Assembly: GCA_964457755.1 (NCBI GenBank)
Contig: CAYWGC010000003.1
Coordinates: 75,936 to 139,935, forward strand
Direction of reading: 5' to 3'
Origin: Tharpella sp964457755
GTDB taxonomy: Bacteria; Desulfobacterota; Anaeroferrophillalia; Anaeroferrophillales; Tharpellaceae
DNA length: 64,000 bases
Shown here: positions 18,526 through 27,888 of the stretch, piece by piece
Numbering within the stretch: position 1 is the first letter of the stretch
Layout: the number at the start of each line of letters is the position of its first letter
Program-made: the position numbers and the translations under genes
The notes under the pieces: model-generated
What the model was told of the DNA's origin: nothing
Databases searched by the model: none
The model's input: the letters and a program-made list of their open reading frames with translations, nothing else

Positions 18526-18753
18526 ATGAGAATATATGAAACTCTCTTTTCGCACCATCAGGAGGATCTCGAGACCCTTGACAACCTGGATTACCTCACC
18601 CGAATTTGTGAACGACTTAATGAATGGGGTACAACTGAAATTTTAAGGCAACAAGCGCTTGCTCTTAGAACTAAAATATTAGATCTTGAACATCCAATAA
18701 CAACAAATAATCAACCAGGAGGGAACCGTGCAGACGGCAGAATTCAGACCTAA
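18526..18753 (+). CDS. Small helical, TPR-like open reading frame
   Basis: The predicted protein of 75 residues, MRIYETLFSHHQEDLETLDN onward, looks like one and a half tetratricopeptide repeats and ends in a polar tail. Its 3' end overlaps the mvhD start by 26 bp, which could couple translation. There is no strong ribosome site and coding evidence rests on composition alone, so it may be a leftover of a longer gene. Confidence 0.4.
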   Translation: MRIYETLFSHHQEDLETLDNLDYLTRICERLNEWGTTEILRQQALALRTKILDLEHPITTNNQPGGNRADGRIQT

Positions 18754-19210
18754 AATAATTGCTTTTTTGTGCAACTGGTGTGCCTACGGCGCCGCCGACC
18801 TGGCGGGTGTCAGTCGGATGCAATATGCTCCCGATATTCGTCCCGTAAGAGTCATGTGCTCGGCCACAGTGTCGCCGCATCACATCCTTAGAGCCTTACA
18901 GAACGGGGCTGACGGCATTTTGGTTGGCGGTTGACATGTCGGCGACTGTCATTACCTGTACGGTAATCACATGACCATCAAAAGAGTATCATTCATGCAG
19001 GAACTCTGTAAAGTAATGGGTTTCGAAGGCCGGCTCCATCTGGAATGGATATCTTCGGCCGAAGCTAATAAATTTGTTGAGGTCGTAACTGCATTTACCG
19101 AAAAAATCAGAAAAATGGGACCCAGTCCCTTGGCCACTGCTGACCTTTATAATTTCAGCAATCGCGAGATGGCACCAGGCATCGGCTCTGATGCCGGTAT
19201 GGGAGGCTGA
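18728..19210 (+). CDS. mvhD: MvhD/FrhD-type hydrogenase iron-sulfur subunit, selenocysteine-containing
   Basis: MvhD carries a [2Fe-2S] cluster and passes electrons from a hydrogenase or formate dehydrogenase to HdrA. From the GTG at 18728, preceded by AGGAGG, the reading frame gives FLCNWCAYGAADLAGVSRMQ, then GADGILVGG-UGA-HVGDCHYLYGNH. Related proteins have Cys or Sec before H-x-G-x-CH. The UGA is at 18932-18934 (residue 69) and is followed 16 nt later by a perfect 6-bp hairpin (ATTACC/GGTAAT, loop TGTAC). With Sec the product is 160 residues, the normal size, ending at 19210, three bases before the next ATG. Confidence 0.92.
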
Positions 19211-19212
19211 AA

Positions 19213-19995
19213 ATGCAGGCACAGGTAACCCGATGGCTAAAAGATGGCAAGATCGATATCTTTATCGGCTATAAAAACTTTGATGGACATATCATTCCCC
19301 ATTGTTTCACCTCAGATAAGCTGGATGAGATCAAAGATCTGCAAAGCGGTCAGGAACACTACGCACTTGAAAAAGTAGCAACCAAAATTGCCGCCGGATA
19401 TCCAGATTTAACAATCGGCCTTCTACTGGCCCGAAAATGTAACCAACAAGCTCTTAATGTACTATATGTCTGGAATCAACTGGATCCTGAACGAATAGAA
19501 ATTCTAGATGATTCCAATAATACCACCGAATCTGATGCCAAGGTCGAAGAACTGCCTTTTAAAGAAGAAAAGGGATTAAGTAAAACCTTGCTCCCTGCAG
19601 ACCTCGAAGAACACAGCCAAGCGGAGCTTTTCCCGCGCTGGATGTATGAGTTTTCCAAGTGTATTAAGTGCTACGGTTGCCGTAATATCTGTCCGGTCTG
19701 TTTCTGTAAAGAGTGCAGTCTCGAACATAAGGAGCTGATTGGACCCGGTATGTTGCCGCCGGAAGTGCCGATTTTCCATCTTGTCAGGGCCACGCATATG
19801 GCCGGGCGCTGTATCGACTGCGGTCTCTGTGAAGAAGCCTGCCCGGCCGATATTCCATTACGTCTACTTTATCGAAAAGTCGGCGAAATTGTCAGCGATC
19901 TTTTTGCTTATGAAACCGGAGATAGCCTGGAACAATCTCCCTTCAGTGTACTCGGTGACAAAGTGGTTCTTGAACCTAAGCCGATCAATGAATAA
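19213..19995 (+). CDS. FrhB/FdhB-like iron-sulfur protein linking formate dehydrogenase to MvhD/Hdr
   Basis: This protein of 260 residues has an N-terminal part resembling the coenzyme F420 hydrogenase/dehydrogenase beta family. It is followed by two ferredoxin-type motifs, CIKCYGCRNICPVCFCKEC (about 151-169, with extra cysteines) and CIDCGLCEEACPADIPL (about 197-213). It sits between mvhD and fdhA, where an electron-transfer subunit of formate dehydrogenase is expected. The start overlaps the mvhD end region (TGAAAATG). Whether it binds a flavin is not clear from motifs I can see. Confidence 0.75.
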   Translation: MQAQVTRWLKDGKIDIFIGYKNFDGHIIPHCFTSDKLDEIKDLQSGQEHYALEKVATKIAAGYPDLTIGLLLARKCNQQALNVLYVWNQLDPERIEILDDSNNTTESDAKVEELPFKEEKGLSKTLLPADLEEHSQAELFPRWMYEFSKCIKCYGCRNICPVCFCKECSLEHKELIGPGMLPPEVPIFHLVRATHMAGRCIDCGLCEEACPADIPLRLLYRKVGEIVSDLFAYETGDSLEQSPFSVLGDKVVLEPKPINE

Positions 19996-20026
19996 TTAAA
20001 TCTGAATAATTTTGTTGGAGAAACTT

Positions 20027-22087
20027 ATGTTTTGTAAATTTGTACCCTCAGTCTGCCCTTATTGCGGTACCGGTTGCGGTGTACTTTTGGAAGTCGTTGA
20101 AGGTAAGCTTATCGGCACACTCCCTTTGAAAAGCCACCCGGTTAACGAAGGTAAGCTTTGCATTAAAGGCTGGAATATGCACGAACATGTCAACAGTTTT
20201 TTGCGCCTGAAACAGCCCTTGATCAAGATGTTCGGTCGTTTTGTCAAAACTGAGTGGAATGAAGCAATTGACTATACTGCGGAACGTTTTAAAGAGATTA
20301 TTGAGGAACATGGTCCCGACAGCGTCGGCGTCTTGGTTTCTGCCAAAACCACAAATGAAGAAAATTATCTGGGGCAGAAATTTGCCCGGGCGGTCATCGG
20401 CACTAACAACGTCGATCACTGTGCCCGACTCTGACACGCCTCAACGGTGGCCGGACTGGCTGCCGCTTTTGGTAGTGGAGCGATGACCAATTCGATAGCC
20501 GGTTTTGAAAATTCCGGGTCTATCTTTGTTATCGGGAGCAACACCACAGCCTGTCATCCCCTGATTGCAAGCCGGATTTATCGGGCTAAAGAAAAAGGGG
20601 CCAAATTGATTGTCGCTGATCCGAGAAAAATCCAACTCGGCCGTTTTGCCGATGTTGCAGTTAATCAACGCTTAGGTTCGGATGTAGCTCTGCTCAATGG
20701 CATGATGCATGTAATTATTGCTAATGGGTGGCAGGATCAAACCTATATTGAAGAAAGATGTGAAGATTATGCAGAACTTGAAAAAATGGTTGCCAAATGG
20801 AGCCCGGAAAAAGCGGCGGGAATTACCGGAATAGATCCTGATGATATTGTTAAAATGGCTGATCTCTATGCCAATAACAAACCTTCAGCACTGCTTTATG
20901 CGATGGGTATCACCCAGCATACAACCGGAGTTGATAATGTTAAATCCTGCTGCAATCTGGCCATGCTCTGCGGCAATGTCGGGGTAGCCTCCGGTGGTGT
21001 CAACCCTTTGCGCGGTCAGAATAATGTTCAAGGGGCCTGTGATATGGGCGGCCTGCCAAACGTTATGACCGGTTATCAGCCAGTTAACAATCCGGCAACC
21101 ATGGAAAAGTTTTCCCAGGCCTGGGACTGTAAACTATCCACCCAACCCGGATTAACGATCACTGATATGATCCCGGCGATGCTGGAGGGCCGTTTGAAGG
21201 CCTTGTATGTTATCGGTGAAAATCCAAAACTTAGCGACCCAGACTGGAATCATCTTAGTCATGCTCTGAAAAAACTTGATTTTTTGGTCGTCCAGGAACT
21301 TTTTCTCTCAGAAACCGCCCAAACTGCAGATGTCGTGCTTGCGGCCGCCTCCTTTGCTGAAAAAGAGGGAACCTTTACCAACACGGAAAGGCGCTGCATG
21401 AAAATCCACAAGGCGATTGAGCCGATCGGCAAGAGTCTGCCGGACTGGCAGATTATCAGCCGCCTCGCGACGGCTATGGGTTACAGCATGAACTACCAGA
21501 ATTCGGAAGAGATTTTTAACGAGATGACCTCGTTAACGCCCAAAAGCTATGCCGGCATGACCTATGAACGGCTCGGCATCAATGGCTTGCAATGGCCTTG
21601 TCCAGATATTAATCATCCCGGGACCCCTTATCTTCATAAAGATCAATTTACCCGTGGCAAAGGTAAATTTCATGCTATCGAGTACCAGGACCCAGCTGAG
21701 ATGCCGGATCAGGACTATCCCTATTTCCTGACTACCGGTCGTATGTTCGCTCATTTTCATACCGGTACCATGACCCGGGTATCAGAACACCTGGATATCG
21801 AACAAAAAACCGGCTATATCGAAATCAATCCTCAGGACGCCGCCAAAGTCGGAGTCAGTGAAAATGAGGTACTGGTTATTATCTCACGCCGGGGTGAAAT
21901 GGAAGTCCCGGCCAGAATCACGCAAAACGTCCCCCCAGGCACCCTCTTTTTGCCGATTCACTTTGGTGAGAATCCACCTAATGTACTGACTGACGCCAAC
22001 GCTGTCGATCCGCTTGCCAAAATTCCGGAATTCAAAGTCTCCACGGTACGGATAAAGCGCTTACAGAAGATGGCAGCCAGCCAGTGA
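20027..22087 (+). CDS. fdhA: Formate dehydrogenase catalytic subunit, selenocysteine-containing
   Basis: This Mo/W-bis-MGD formate dehydrogenase of 686 residues interconverts formate and CO2. The N-terminal [4Fe-4S] site is CPYCGTGCGVLLEV with KLCIKGW. The catalytic Sec136 is encoded by UGA at 20432-20434 in DHCARL-UGA-HASTVAGL, the exact family context. An 8-bp hairpin with loop GGACT starts 10 nt after it. Cofactor-binding segments follow: MGITQHTTGVDNV, NPLRGQNNVQGACDMG and TTGRMFAHFHTGTMTR. I use the ATG at 20027 (TTGGAG upstream), not the TTG at 20012. There is no signal peptide, so it is cytoplasmic, coupling formate to MvhD-HdrABC. It is last in the operon. Confidence 0.96.
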
Positions 22088-22203
22088 ACCCCAAAAACCC
22101 CAGTATACATTTCGACAAACTATTAATGTAGCTGGCGGTCTCATTCACTTCTGTCGATCCGCAACAATCTGAAGGAACGAACTAGCAAGCCGCCAACTGG
22201 CAG

Positions 22204-22251
22204 TTACATGGGAGTTGTAAAAGCGTGAAAAATCATACAACTCCCATGTAA
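22204..22251. terminator. 16-bp perfect inverted repeat downstream of fdhA, possible terminator
   Basis: TTACATGGGAGTTGTA (22204-22219) and TACAACTCCCATGTAA (22236-22251) pair perfectly around a 16-nt loop, 117 bp after the fdhA stop. There is no T-tract, so it may block by structure only or belong to a small repeat element. A second short pair, TGGCGG/CCGCCA (about 22134 and 22192), lies just before it. Otherwise the 22088-22428 gap is empty apart from the hemL leader. Confidence 0.5.
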
Positions 22252-22428
22252 ACCTCACCACTTCTTACTTCCTGATCCATTCCTCACAATTGACAAAACT
22301 TGATTAGTTGTTTAAAAGCATCATACAATCATAACTATAAAAATCGTGAATTTATAAACCACAGATTAGTTTACGACATTTGAAGTCCCAACCTTAAGAT
22401 ATGAGCAGTAAAAATAAAGGAGCTTAAT

Positions 22429-23712
22429 ATGAACCATGCCACCTCCAAAAAACTTTTTGAGCGGGCCCGTAAAGTAATCCCCGGCGGCGTCAACAGCCCG
22501 GTTCGGGCCTACTGCTCAGTCAATCTTGATCCACCATTCATTATTCGCGGCCGGGGCAGCAAGATTTATGACGTCGACGGTAACGAATACATCGATTACG
22601 TTGGCTCCTGGGGGCCAATGATTTTGGGACATGCTCACCCTGCAGTAGTCTATGCTGTCCGTGAACGAGTTGCCCGAGGGGCCAGTTTCGGTGCCCCGAC
22701 TATCCTGGAAATCGAGATGGCCGAAGAACTTTGCGAAGCTTTACCAAGTCTGGAGATGGTACGCATGGTAAACTCCGGTACCGAAGCCACCATGAGCGCC
22801 ATTCGCCTTGCCCGAGGTTTTACCAACCGCAAAAAAATCGTAAAATTTGCGGGCTGCTATCACGGCCATGTCGATGCCCTGCTCGTCGAAGCCGGTTCTG
22901 GAGCGACCACCCTCGGGGTCCCCAACAGTGCTGGCGTTCCAGCTGAATTTACTAGCAACACTCTTTCCGCCACCTACAATGATCTCACCTCAGTCGACGA
23001 GTTAATAGATAAGTTTAGCCAAGAAATCGCAGCAATTATTGTCGAACCCGTAGCCGGCAATATGGGCACTATACCCCCACAACCGGGCTTTCTCGAAGGT
23101 TTGCGCGAACGCTGCACAAAAGCTGGCATAGTTCTCATCTTTGATGAAGTCATGACCGGATTTAGGGTCTCCTACGGCGGCGCTCAACTCCTTTACAATA
23201 TCAAGCCGGATCTCACCTGTTTAGGCAAAATCATTGGTGGTGGATTACCGGTAGGAGCTTTTGGCGGGCGTCGTGAAATCATGGAACATCTTGCTCCTTT
23301 AGGCGCTGTCTATCAGGCCGGAACTCTCTCCGGCAACCCCCTGGCCATGGCCGCCGGACTTGAGACACTTAGAACCTTGAAAAAGGAGAACCCCTACCCC
23401 AAACTTGAAGAGAGTGCAGGTTATCTGGGCGACGGCATTAACACCCTTCTCAGTGAATATGGTATCCCGCACTACTGCACCCGGGTTGGCTCCATGCTCT
23501 GCACCTATTTCACGGCCACGAAAGTACTCAATTATGAAGCTGCTAAAACTTCTGACTGTGAGCGCTTCACAAAGTTTTTTGCAGGCATGTTAAAACGTGG
23601 AATTTACTTGGCGCCATCACAGTTTGAAGCTGGTTTTGTTTCGGCTGCTCATAGCCAGGAAGACCTTGACCGAACCCTGGAATCTGTTAAAAGTTGCCTC
23701 TCGGAGATTTGA
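22429..23712 (+). CDS. hemL: Glutamate-1-semialdehyde 2,1-aminomutase
   Basis: This PLP enzyme of 427 residues converts glutamate-1-semialdehyde to 5-aminolevulinate in heme and corrinoid synthesis. Family features include the opening ERARKVIPGGVNSPVRAY, GSEATMSAIRLAR, CYHGHVDALLVEAGSG, the DEVMTGFR segment, and the PLP lysine in CLGKIIGGGLPVGAFGG. The ATG follows AAAGGAG. It is a single gene, apparently unrelated to its neighbours, though a multiheme-cytochrome producer needs much heme. Confidence 0.97.
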   Translation: MNHATSKKLFERARKVIPGGVNSPVRAYCSVNLDPPFIIRGRGSKIYDVDGNEYIDYVGSWGPMILGHAHPAVVYAVRERVARGASFGAPTILEIEMAEELCEALPSLEMVRMVNSGTEATMSAIRLARGFTNRKKIVKFAGCYHGHVDALLVEAGSGATTLGVPNSAGVPAEFTSNTLSATYNDLTSVDELIDKFSQEIAAIIVEPVAGNMGTIPPQPGFLEGLRERCTKAGIVLIFDEVMTGFRVSYGGAQLLYNIKPDLTCLGKIIGGGLPVGAFGGRREIMEHLAPLGAVYQAGTLSGNPLAMAAGLETLRTLKKENPYPKLEESAGYLGDGINTLLSEYGIPHYCTRVGSMLCTYFTATKVLNYEAAKTSDCERFTKFFAGMLKRGIYLAPSQFEAGFVSAAHSQEDLDRTLESVKSCLSEI

Positions 23713-23840
23713 ACTTGACTTCACTTTCCAGGCTATGCTAAGGGAGCCCAGCATTTAGCAGATGAGTGTTCTTTAACAAAAGAGTTGCGCCTTAATGTTT
23801 GTAACCAGGAACTACGGTTGCGCCAAAGCGAGATTACCCC

Positions 23841-24089
23841 GTGCCCGACAAACCTAAGTTCAAGAAGGTTTTCAACCAAGTCAGCCGCTATAGCACTGTG
23901 GGACTCGAATTAGGATTCTCGGTAGCTATCGGGGTTGTCGCGGGCTACTACCTGGATCGCTGGCTCGGAACCTCACCATGGTTAACCATATTCTTACTGT
24001 TATGTGGAGTTGCAGCGGGCTTTAAAAGAATCTATATGGCCTTAAAAAGTCTCGAACGAGAACAGGAAGAGGAAGATTTTAAAAGTTGA
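23841..24089 (+). CDS. atpZ: AtpZ/AtpI-family protein of the F0F1 ATP synthase
   Basis: This protein of 82 residues has two membrane helices, GLELGFSVAIGVVAGYYLDRWLG and WLTIFLLLCGVAAGFKRIYM, the AtpZ (F0F1-ATPase subunit, AtpI-like) layout. It starts with a GTG and heads the ATP synthase membrane genes. AtpZ/AtpI proteins assist c-ring assembly or Mg2+ handling; which applies here is unknown. Confidence 0.8.
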   Translation: MPDKPKFKKVFNQVSRYSTVGLELGFSVAIGVVAGYYLDRWLGTSPWLTIFLLLCGVAAGFKRIYMALKSLEREQEEEDFKS

Positions 24090-24104
24090 CCGGTTAATGA
24101 ACTA

Positions 24105-24518
24105 ATGAAAGACAGAAGATTGATCCGCATCAATTTTTTCATCCTCGCAATAACCACGGCTCTCACATTAACGGCCATGATCGTCGATGTCGAGCAGATA
24201 GGCGTCAACGGGGTTGCGATTGGGGGTCTACTCGCATTTATCTATTTCCTAACCCTCAGCATTTTGATCAGCAAAGCTTTTGGTGGAACAACCGATGATG
24301 GAATTGATCCTAAAACAGCTGGCAAACTTGGGCTTAAACTGCTACTACTCACCTTTGGCTTAGCAATTTTAACTATTATAGTGATTCTGACTAAGCTCTG
24401 CCAACCTTTTGGCTTCCTGATCGGTTTTTCTGCCTTATTTGGCAGTATTGCTTTTGAGACTATAGCATATTTGGCTTTCAGCAAACCCCTGACCGAAGCT
24501 GATAATAAAACTGAATAA
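24105..24518 (+). CDS. AtpI-like ATP synthase assembly membrane protein
   Basis: This protein of 137 residues has four hydrophobic helices and no enzymatic motif. Its position between atpZ and atpB is that of the ATP synthase I-chain/UncI protein, whose sequence is poorly conserved. The call depends largely on context. Confidence 0.7.
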   Translation: MKDRRLIRINFFILAITTALTLTAMIVDVEQIGVNGVAIGGLLAFIYFLTLSILISKAFGGTTDDGIDPKTAGKLGLKLLLLTFGLAILTIIVILTKLCQPFGFLIGFSALFGSIAFETIAYLAFSKPLTEADNKTE

Positions 24519-24578
24519 AAATATTGAACTTTAAAATCACAACCCCATTAAAACATTCACCACAACAAAGGAATGGCC

Positions 24579-25286
24579 ATGCATCATGATCCCGTAATCA
24601 CTTGGGTAAAATTAATCCCCGGGCTTAGCTCTCTGCCCGAACATGTCGCCAACGCTATCTTAATCTCCCTTATAATAGTCATTATGGTTTTACTGGGCAC
24701 CAGAAAAATCCGCAACAGTGATCCTGAAGATTTGATCATTCCTGACGGCAAGTTTACAATTCAAAACCTGCTTGAAACTATGGTTGAAGCGATTCTGAAA
24801 CTTATCTCTGACAGTCTGGGAAGCGATGTCGCCAGGGGTTATCTGACTATTGTTGGAGGAGGTATCTTTTTTATCCTGTTCTGTAATCTTTCTGGTTTAA
24901 TCCCGGGCTTCAACCCGCCGACCGGCAATATTAACACCACTGCAGGCTGCGCGTTGACAGTTTTCTGTATGACCCACTATTTCGGCTGGAAAGAGCATGG
25001 TGTAAAATATCTGAATCAATTTGTCGGACCCTTTCTCTGGCTTGCCCCGCTTATGATTCCGATCGAAATTATCGGCCATTTGGCCCGGCCCATGTCTCTC
25101 TCTCTGCGTCTTTTCGGAAACATCATGGGAGACCATCTGGTCGCCGCAATTTTTGTCATGCTCTGCCCCATTCTCATACCGGTACCGATTGCTTTCCTTG
25201 GTCTATTTGTGGCAATTGTGCAGACCTTTGTTTTCACCCTGCTCTCTCTGGCCTATTTCCAGGGAGCAATTTCTCACGACCATTAG
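24579..25286 (+). CDS. atpB: F-type ATP synthase subunit a
   Basis: This membrane stator subunit forms the ion half-channels. It has about 235 residues and the conserved helix MIPIEIIGHLARPMSLSLRLFGNIMGDHL, which includes the essential arginine, and a final hydrophobic helix. I choose the second ATG (24579) because AAAGGA is well spaced from it; 24573 is possible. Upstream are AtpZ and AtpI, downstream atpE. The b, delta and F1 genes are not in the window, so the operon is split. Confidence 0.95.
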   Translation: MHHDPVITWVKLIPGLSSLPEHVANAILISLIIVIMVLLGTRKIRNSDPEDLIIPDGKFTIQNLLETMVEAILKLISDSLGSDVARGYLTIVGGGIFFILFCNLSGLIPGFNPPTGNINTTAGCALTVFCMTHYFGWKEHGVKYLNQFVGPFLWLAPLMIPIEIIGHLARPMSLSLRLFGNIMGDHLVAAIFVMLCPILIPVPIAFLGLFVAIVQTFVFTLLSLAYFQGAISHDH

Positions 25287-25378
25287 GCCGCAATTAAATT
25301 TTTCACCGTCAACTCCTGGTATGTAATTTAGATACCAGGTATAACATAAAACCCGTAACTAAAGAAGGAGGTGACAAC

Positions 25379-25702
25379 ATGAAGAAAAGAGTACTCCAGA
25401 TCGTTACCGCGATCGCAACCATGGGTGTGGCAAGCGCCGCAATGGCGAACGAAGCTGCTGCAACAACTTATAATGGTGCCGCAGGAAATTTAGCTTTCGG
25501 TGCTGCAATCGCAATCGCCATTGCAGCATTTGGTGGAGCTATTGGTCAGGGCATCGGCATTAAAAGTGCTCTCGAGAGCATCGGTCGTAACCCCAGTGCC
25601 GCCAGCAAGATTACCACTCCGATGATTATTGGTCTAGCCATGATCGAATCTTTGGTCATCTACGCCCTGGTTATCGCTCTGATGCTGGTTCTCAAGATTT
25701 AG
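25379..25702 (+). CDS. atpE: F-type ATP synthase subunit c with N-terminal signal-like extension
   Basis: This c-ring subunit of 107 residues is longer than the usual 75-90 because of an N-terminal signal-like segment ending in ASAAMANEA. Two transmembrane helices follow. The first has GGAIGQGIGI; the second has the ion-binding carboxylate in GLAMIESLVIYALVIAL. Gln in helix 1 and Glu-Ser with Tyr five residues on in helix 2 partly match sodium-type c-subunits, but the Thr after Ser is replaced by Leu. A strong AAGGAGGTGA precedes the ATG, fitting the high stoichiometry of this subunit. Confidence 0.95.
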   Translation: MKKRVLQIVTAIATMGVASAAMANEAAATTYNGAAGNLAFGAAIAIAIAAFGGAIGQGIGIKSALESIGRNPSAASKITTPMIIGLAMIESLVIYALVIALMLVLKI

Positions 25703-25763
25703 TTTGGATCTATTTGTCTGTTTTATTCAACAGACCCTGACAAGTTCAGTAAAGTAAAGTTAT

Positions 25764-25797
25764 AAGGCAGGCACCAAATGGTGCCTGCCTTAATTTG
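25764..25797 (+). terminator. Terminator after atpE
   Basis: AAGGCAGGCACCA and TGGTGCCTGCCTT form a perfect 13-bp stem with a 2-nt centre, followed by TAATTT. It lies 62 bp after the atpE stop. The rest of the gap to 25956 shows nothing else. Confidence 0.8.
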
Positions 25798-25956
25798 TCA
25801 CTCCGATATATACAATACCCAGAATACCATATATATAGAATTGAATACCCCGACCCTTCCCGATTAGCAGTTCTTAAGCTAGTCAGGATCGGTTTTTAAT
25901 TAATATTATCCAAAATAACATTAACTATTAAAACGATTAAAGGAGCGTGGGAAACC

Positions 25957-27837
25957 ATGAAAGCGCATAAAGGCCCCTTCCGCTTAGCCCTCGTGTTACT
26001 ATTCATTGTCTCGTTCATTATTGGAACCGGCATCAATAAAGAATCTTTGGCAAAACAAACCGATACCGAAGAGATCTGTCTCGAGTGTATTTCGGTTGCT
26101 CAATGCCTTGAGTGTCATGACGAAATTGATTCCGGTACCTATGCGGCTTCGGCCCATGGTTCCAATGCCTGTACCAGTTGTCACCGCGACATTTGGGATC
26201 TCGAAAAACATGCTGACTGTGAAGTCCCCATGCAACCGGTCAATTGCGGCTTCTGTCATCGAGATGAAGCCAAGCAGTATGCTCAATCAGTTCATGTTAA
26301 CAACGATGTCAGCTGTACTGATTGTCACGCTAATATCCATGACCTGGTCTCGATTAAAGATGATAAAGGTAAGTCAGTCCAGATGTGTAGCGGTTGCCAC
26401 GATAACGCTGACTATATGCAAAGCGTTCATGGCAAAGGCCTGGTTGTCGGCAACCCGGATTCACCCTCATGTGCCGACTGTCATGGCTTACACAATATTA
26501 TCGAGCTCAAGGTTGATGACAAAAAATCTGCCAGTGCCCTTCAAGCCCGTGAATTCAACACTTCAAGTTGTGAGCAATGCCATGACAACCATGAAATGAT
26601 GGCCCGCAACAACTTAAGCACCCACTCTTTTGCATCATACCGCCAGGAATACCACGGCAAAGTCGAACACCTTGGTGGCGCCGTTGCCGTCGCCGGTTGT
26701 GCCGACTGCCACACCGCCCATAAACAGCTGCCAAGCACCGATCCTGAGTCCTCTTTCTCATCTGAAAATCTTGTTACAACCTGCGGTAAATGCCATAAAC
26801 AAGCGAATGCCAATTTTGTCAAATATGCACCCCATGCAACTCATCATGACAAAGAAAACTATCCGCTTCTCTACTGGACATTTATCACAATGACCGGACT
26901 CTTGTGCGGAGTTTTTGCTGTTTTCTGGCTGCACACCATCTTATGGTTGATTCGGAGCTACATTGAGAAGAATAAGCTCCGTCGTCAGGGTATCTTCCAT
27001 GAAAGCCATAACCCCAAAGTCTTCTACAAACGCTTTACATTTTTGGAGAAGGTTCTCCACTTCATTATGATGGTCAGCTTCCTGGGCCTGGTGCTTTCAG
27101 GTTTACCTTTGAAATTCGTCGAAGCTCCCTGGGCTATCGGTCTGGCGCATTTCATGGGTGGCCCGCAAATGGCAGGCTTGATCCATCGTTGGTGCGCGGT
27201 CCTCACTTTTACCTACTTCATCATTACGATTATATGGAGTGCCTATTTTCTGCTTATTAAGCCGACCGGTGAAAATTTCTTTCAAAAACTTTTCGGGCCC
27301 GACTCACTCTTCCCCAACTTCAAGGATGGTCAAGATATTGCGGATATGTCCAAGTGGTTTTTAGGGGCTGGCGAAGTTCCCAAATTCGACCGCTGGACCT
27401 ATTGGGAAAAATTTGATTTTCTCGCCGTCTTCTGGGGTATGTTTGCAATCGGTTTTACTGGTTTAATGCTCTGGATGCCGGAATTTTTCGCTCAATTCTT
27501 GCCCGGTTGGGCCTTTAATGTGGCTATCATTGTTCACTCAGATGAAGCCTTTCTGGCTGCGGTCTTTATCTTTACGGTCCACTTTTTCAACGCCCATATC
27601 CGGCCTGAAAAATTCCCCATGGATCAGGTGATCTTCACCGGTGTCGTCAGCGGTCATGAAATGGAAGAGGAGCGTCCGGCTCAATTTGAACGACTCAAAG
27701 AGAAAGGTGAACTTGAAAAATATCAAACCCAATATCCTGGTGTCCTCTCTGAAGCCATCGGTCAGCTCATCGGTATAACGGGTGTCGCGATTGGCGTCCT
27801 CTGCCTCTTTCTGATTGCCTGGGGCTTCTTAGGATAA
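25957..27837 (+). CDS. CbcL-like fusion: nine-heme cytochrome c plus b-type cytochrome
   Basis: This protein of 626 residues has an N-terminal export signal and nine CXXCH motifs in residues about 45-285 (CLECH, CTSCH, CGFCH, CTDCH, CSGCH, CADCH, CEQCH, CADCH, CGKCH). The C-terminal half has about five membrane helices with histidines of the HydC/FdnI type (KVLHFIMMVSFLGLVLSGL, LIHRWCAVLTF, SDEAFLAAVFIFTVHFFNAH). This matches the layout of Geobacter CbcL, an inner-membrane quinol-cytochrome c oxidoreductase used in extracellular electron transfer. It is a single gene bounded by terminators on both sides. An AAGGAGCG ribosome site precedes the ATG. Confidence 0.85.
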   Translation: MKAHKGPFRLALVLLFIVSFIIGTGINKESLAKQTDTEEICLECISVAQCLECHDEIDSGTYAASAHGSNACTSCHRDIWDLEKHADCEVPMQPVNCGFCHRDEAKQYAQSVHVNNDVSCTDCHANIHDLVSIKDDKGKSVQMCSGCHDNADYMQSVHGKGLVVGNPDSPSCADCHGLHNIIELKVDDKKSASALQAREFNTSSCEQCHDNHEMMARNNLSTHSFASYRQEYHGKVEHLGGAVAVAGCADCHTAHKQLPSTDPESSFSSENLVTTCGKCHKQANANFVKYAPHATHHDKENYPLLYWTFITMTGLLCGVFAVFWLHTILWLIRSYIEKNKLRRQGIFHESHNPKVFYKRFTFLEKVLHFIMMVSFLGLVLSGLPLKFVEAPWAIGLAHFMGGPQMAGLIHRWCAVLTFTYFIITIIWSAYFLLIKPTGENFFQKLFGPDSLFPNFKDGQDIADMSKWFLGAGEVPKFDRWTYWEKFDFLAVFWGMFAIGFTGLMLWMPEFFAQFLPGWAFNVAIIVHSDEAFLAAVFIFTVHFFNAHIRPEKFPMDQVIFTGVVSGHEMEEERPAQFERLKEKGELEKYQTQYPGVLSEAIGQLIGITGVAIGVLCLFLIAWGFLG

Positions 27838-27888
27838 CCATCAATCTTTGATGGAACCGTAAAAAATTCTGCAACAACACGATCAAAC

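Noticed and set aside
18971..19210. Separate gene starting at an ATG after the mvhD UGA
   Set aside because: The sequence between the UGA and this ATG (HVGDCHYLYGNH) is conserved MvhD, so it is one selenoprotein gene.
20447..22087. Truncated formate dehydrogenase starting after the UGA
   Set aside because: The upstream frame holds the N-terminal Fe-S domain in frame and UGA is at the catalytic Sec, so it is not a fragment.
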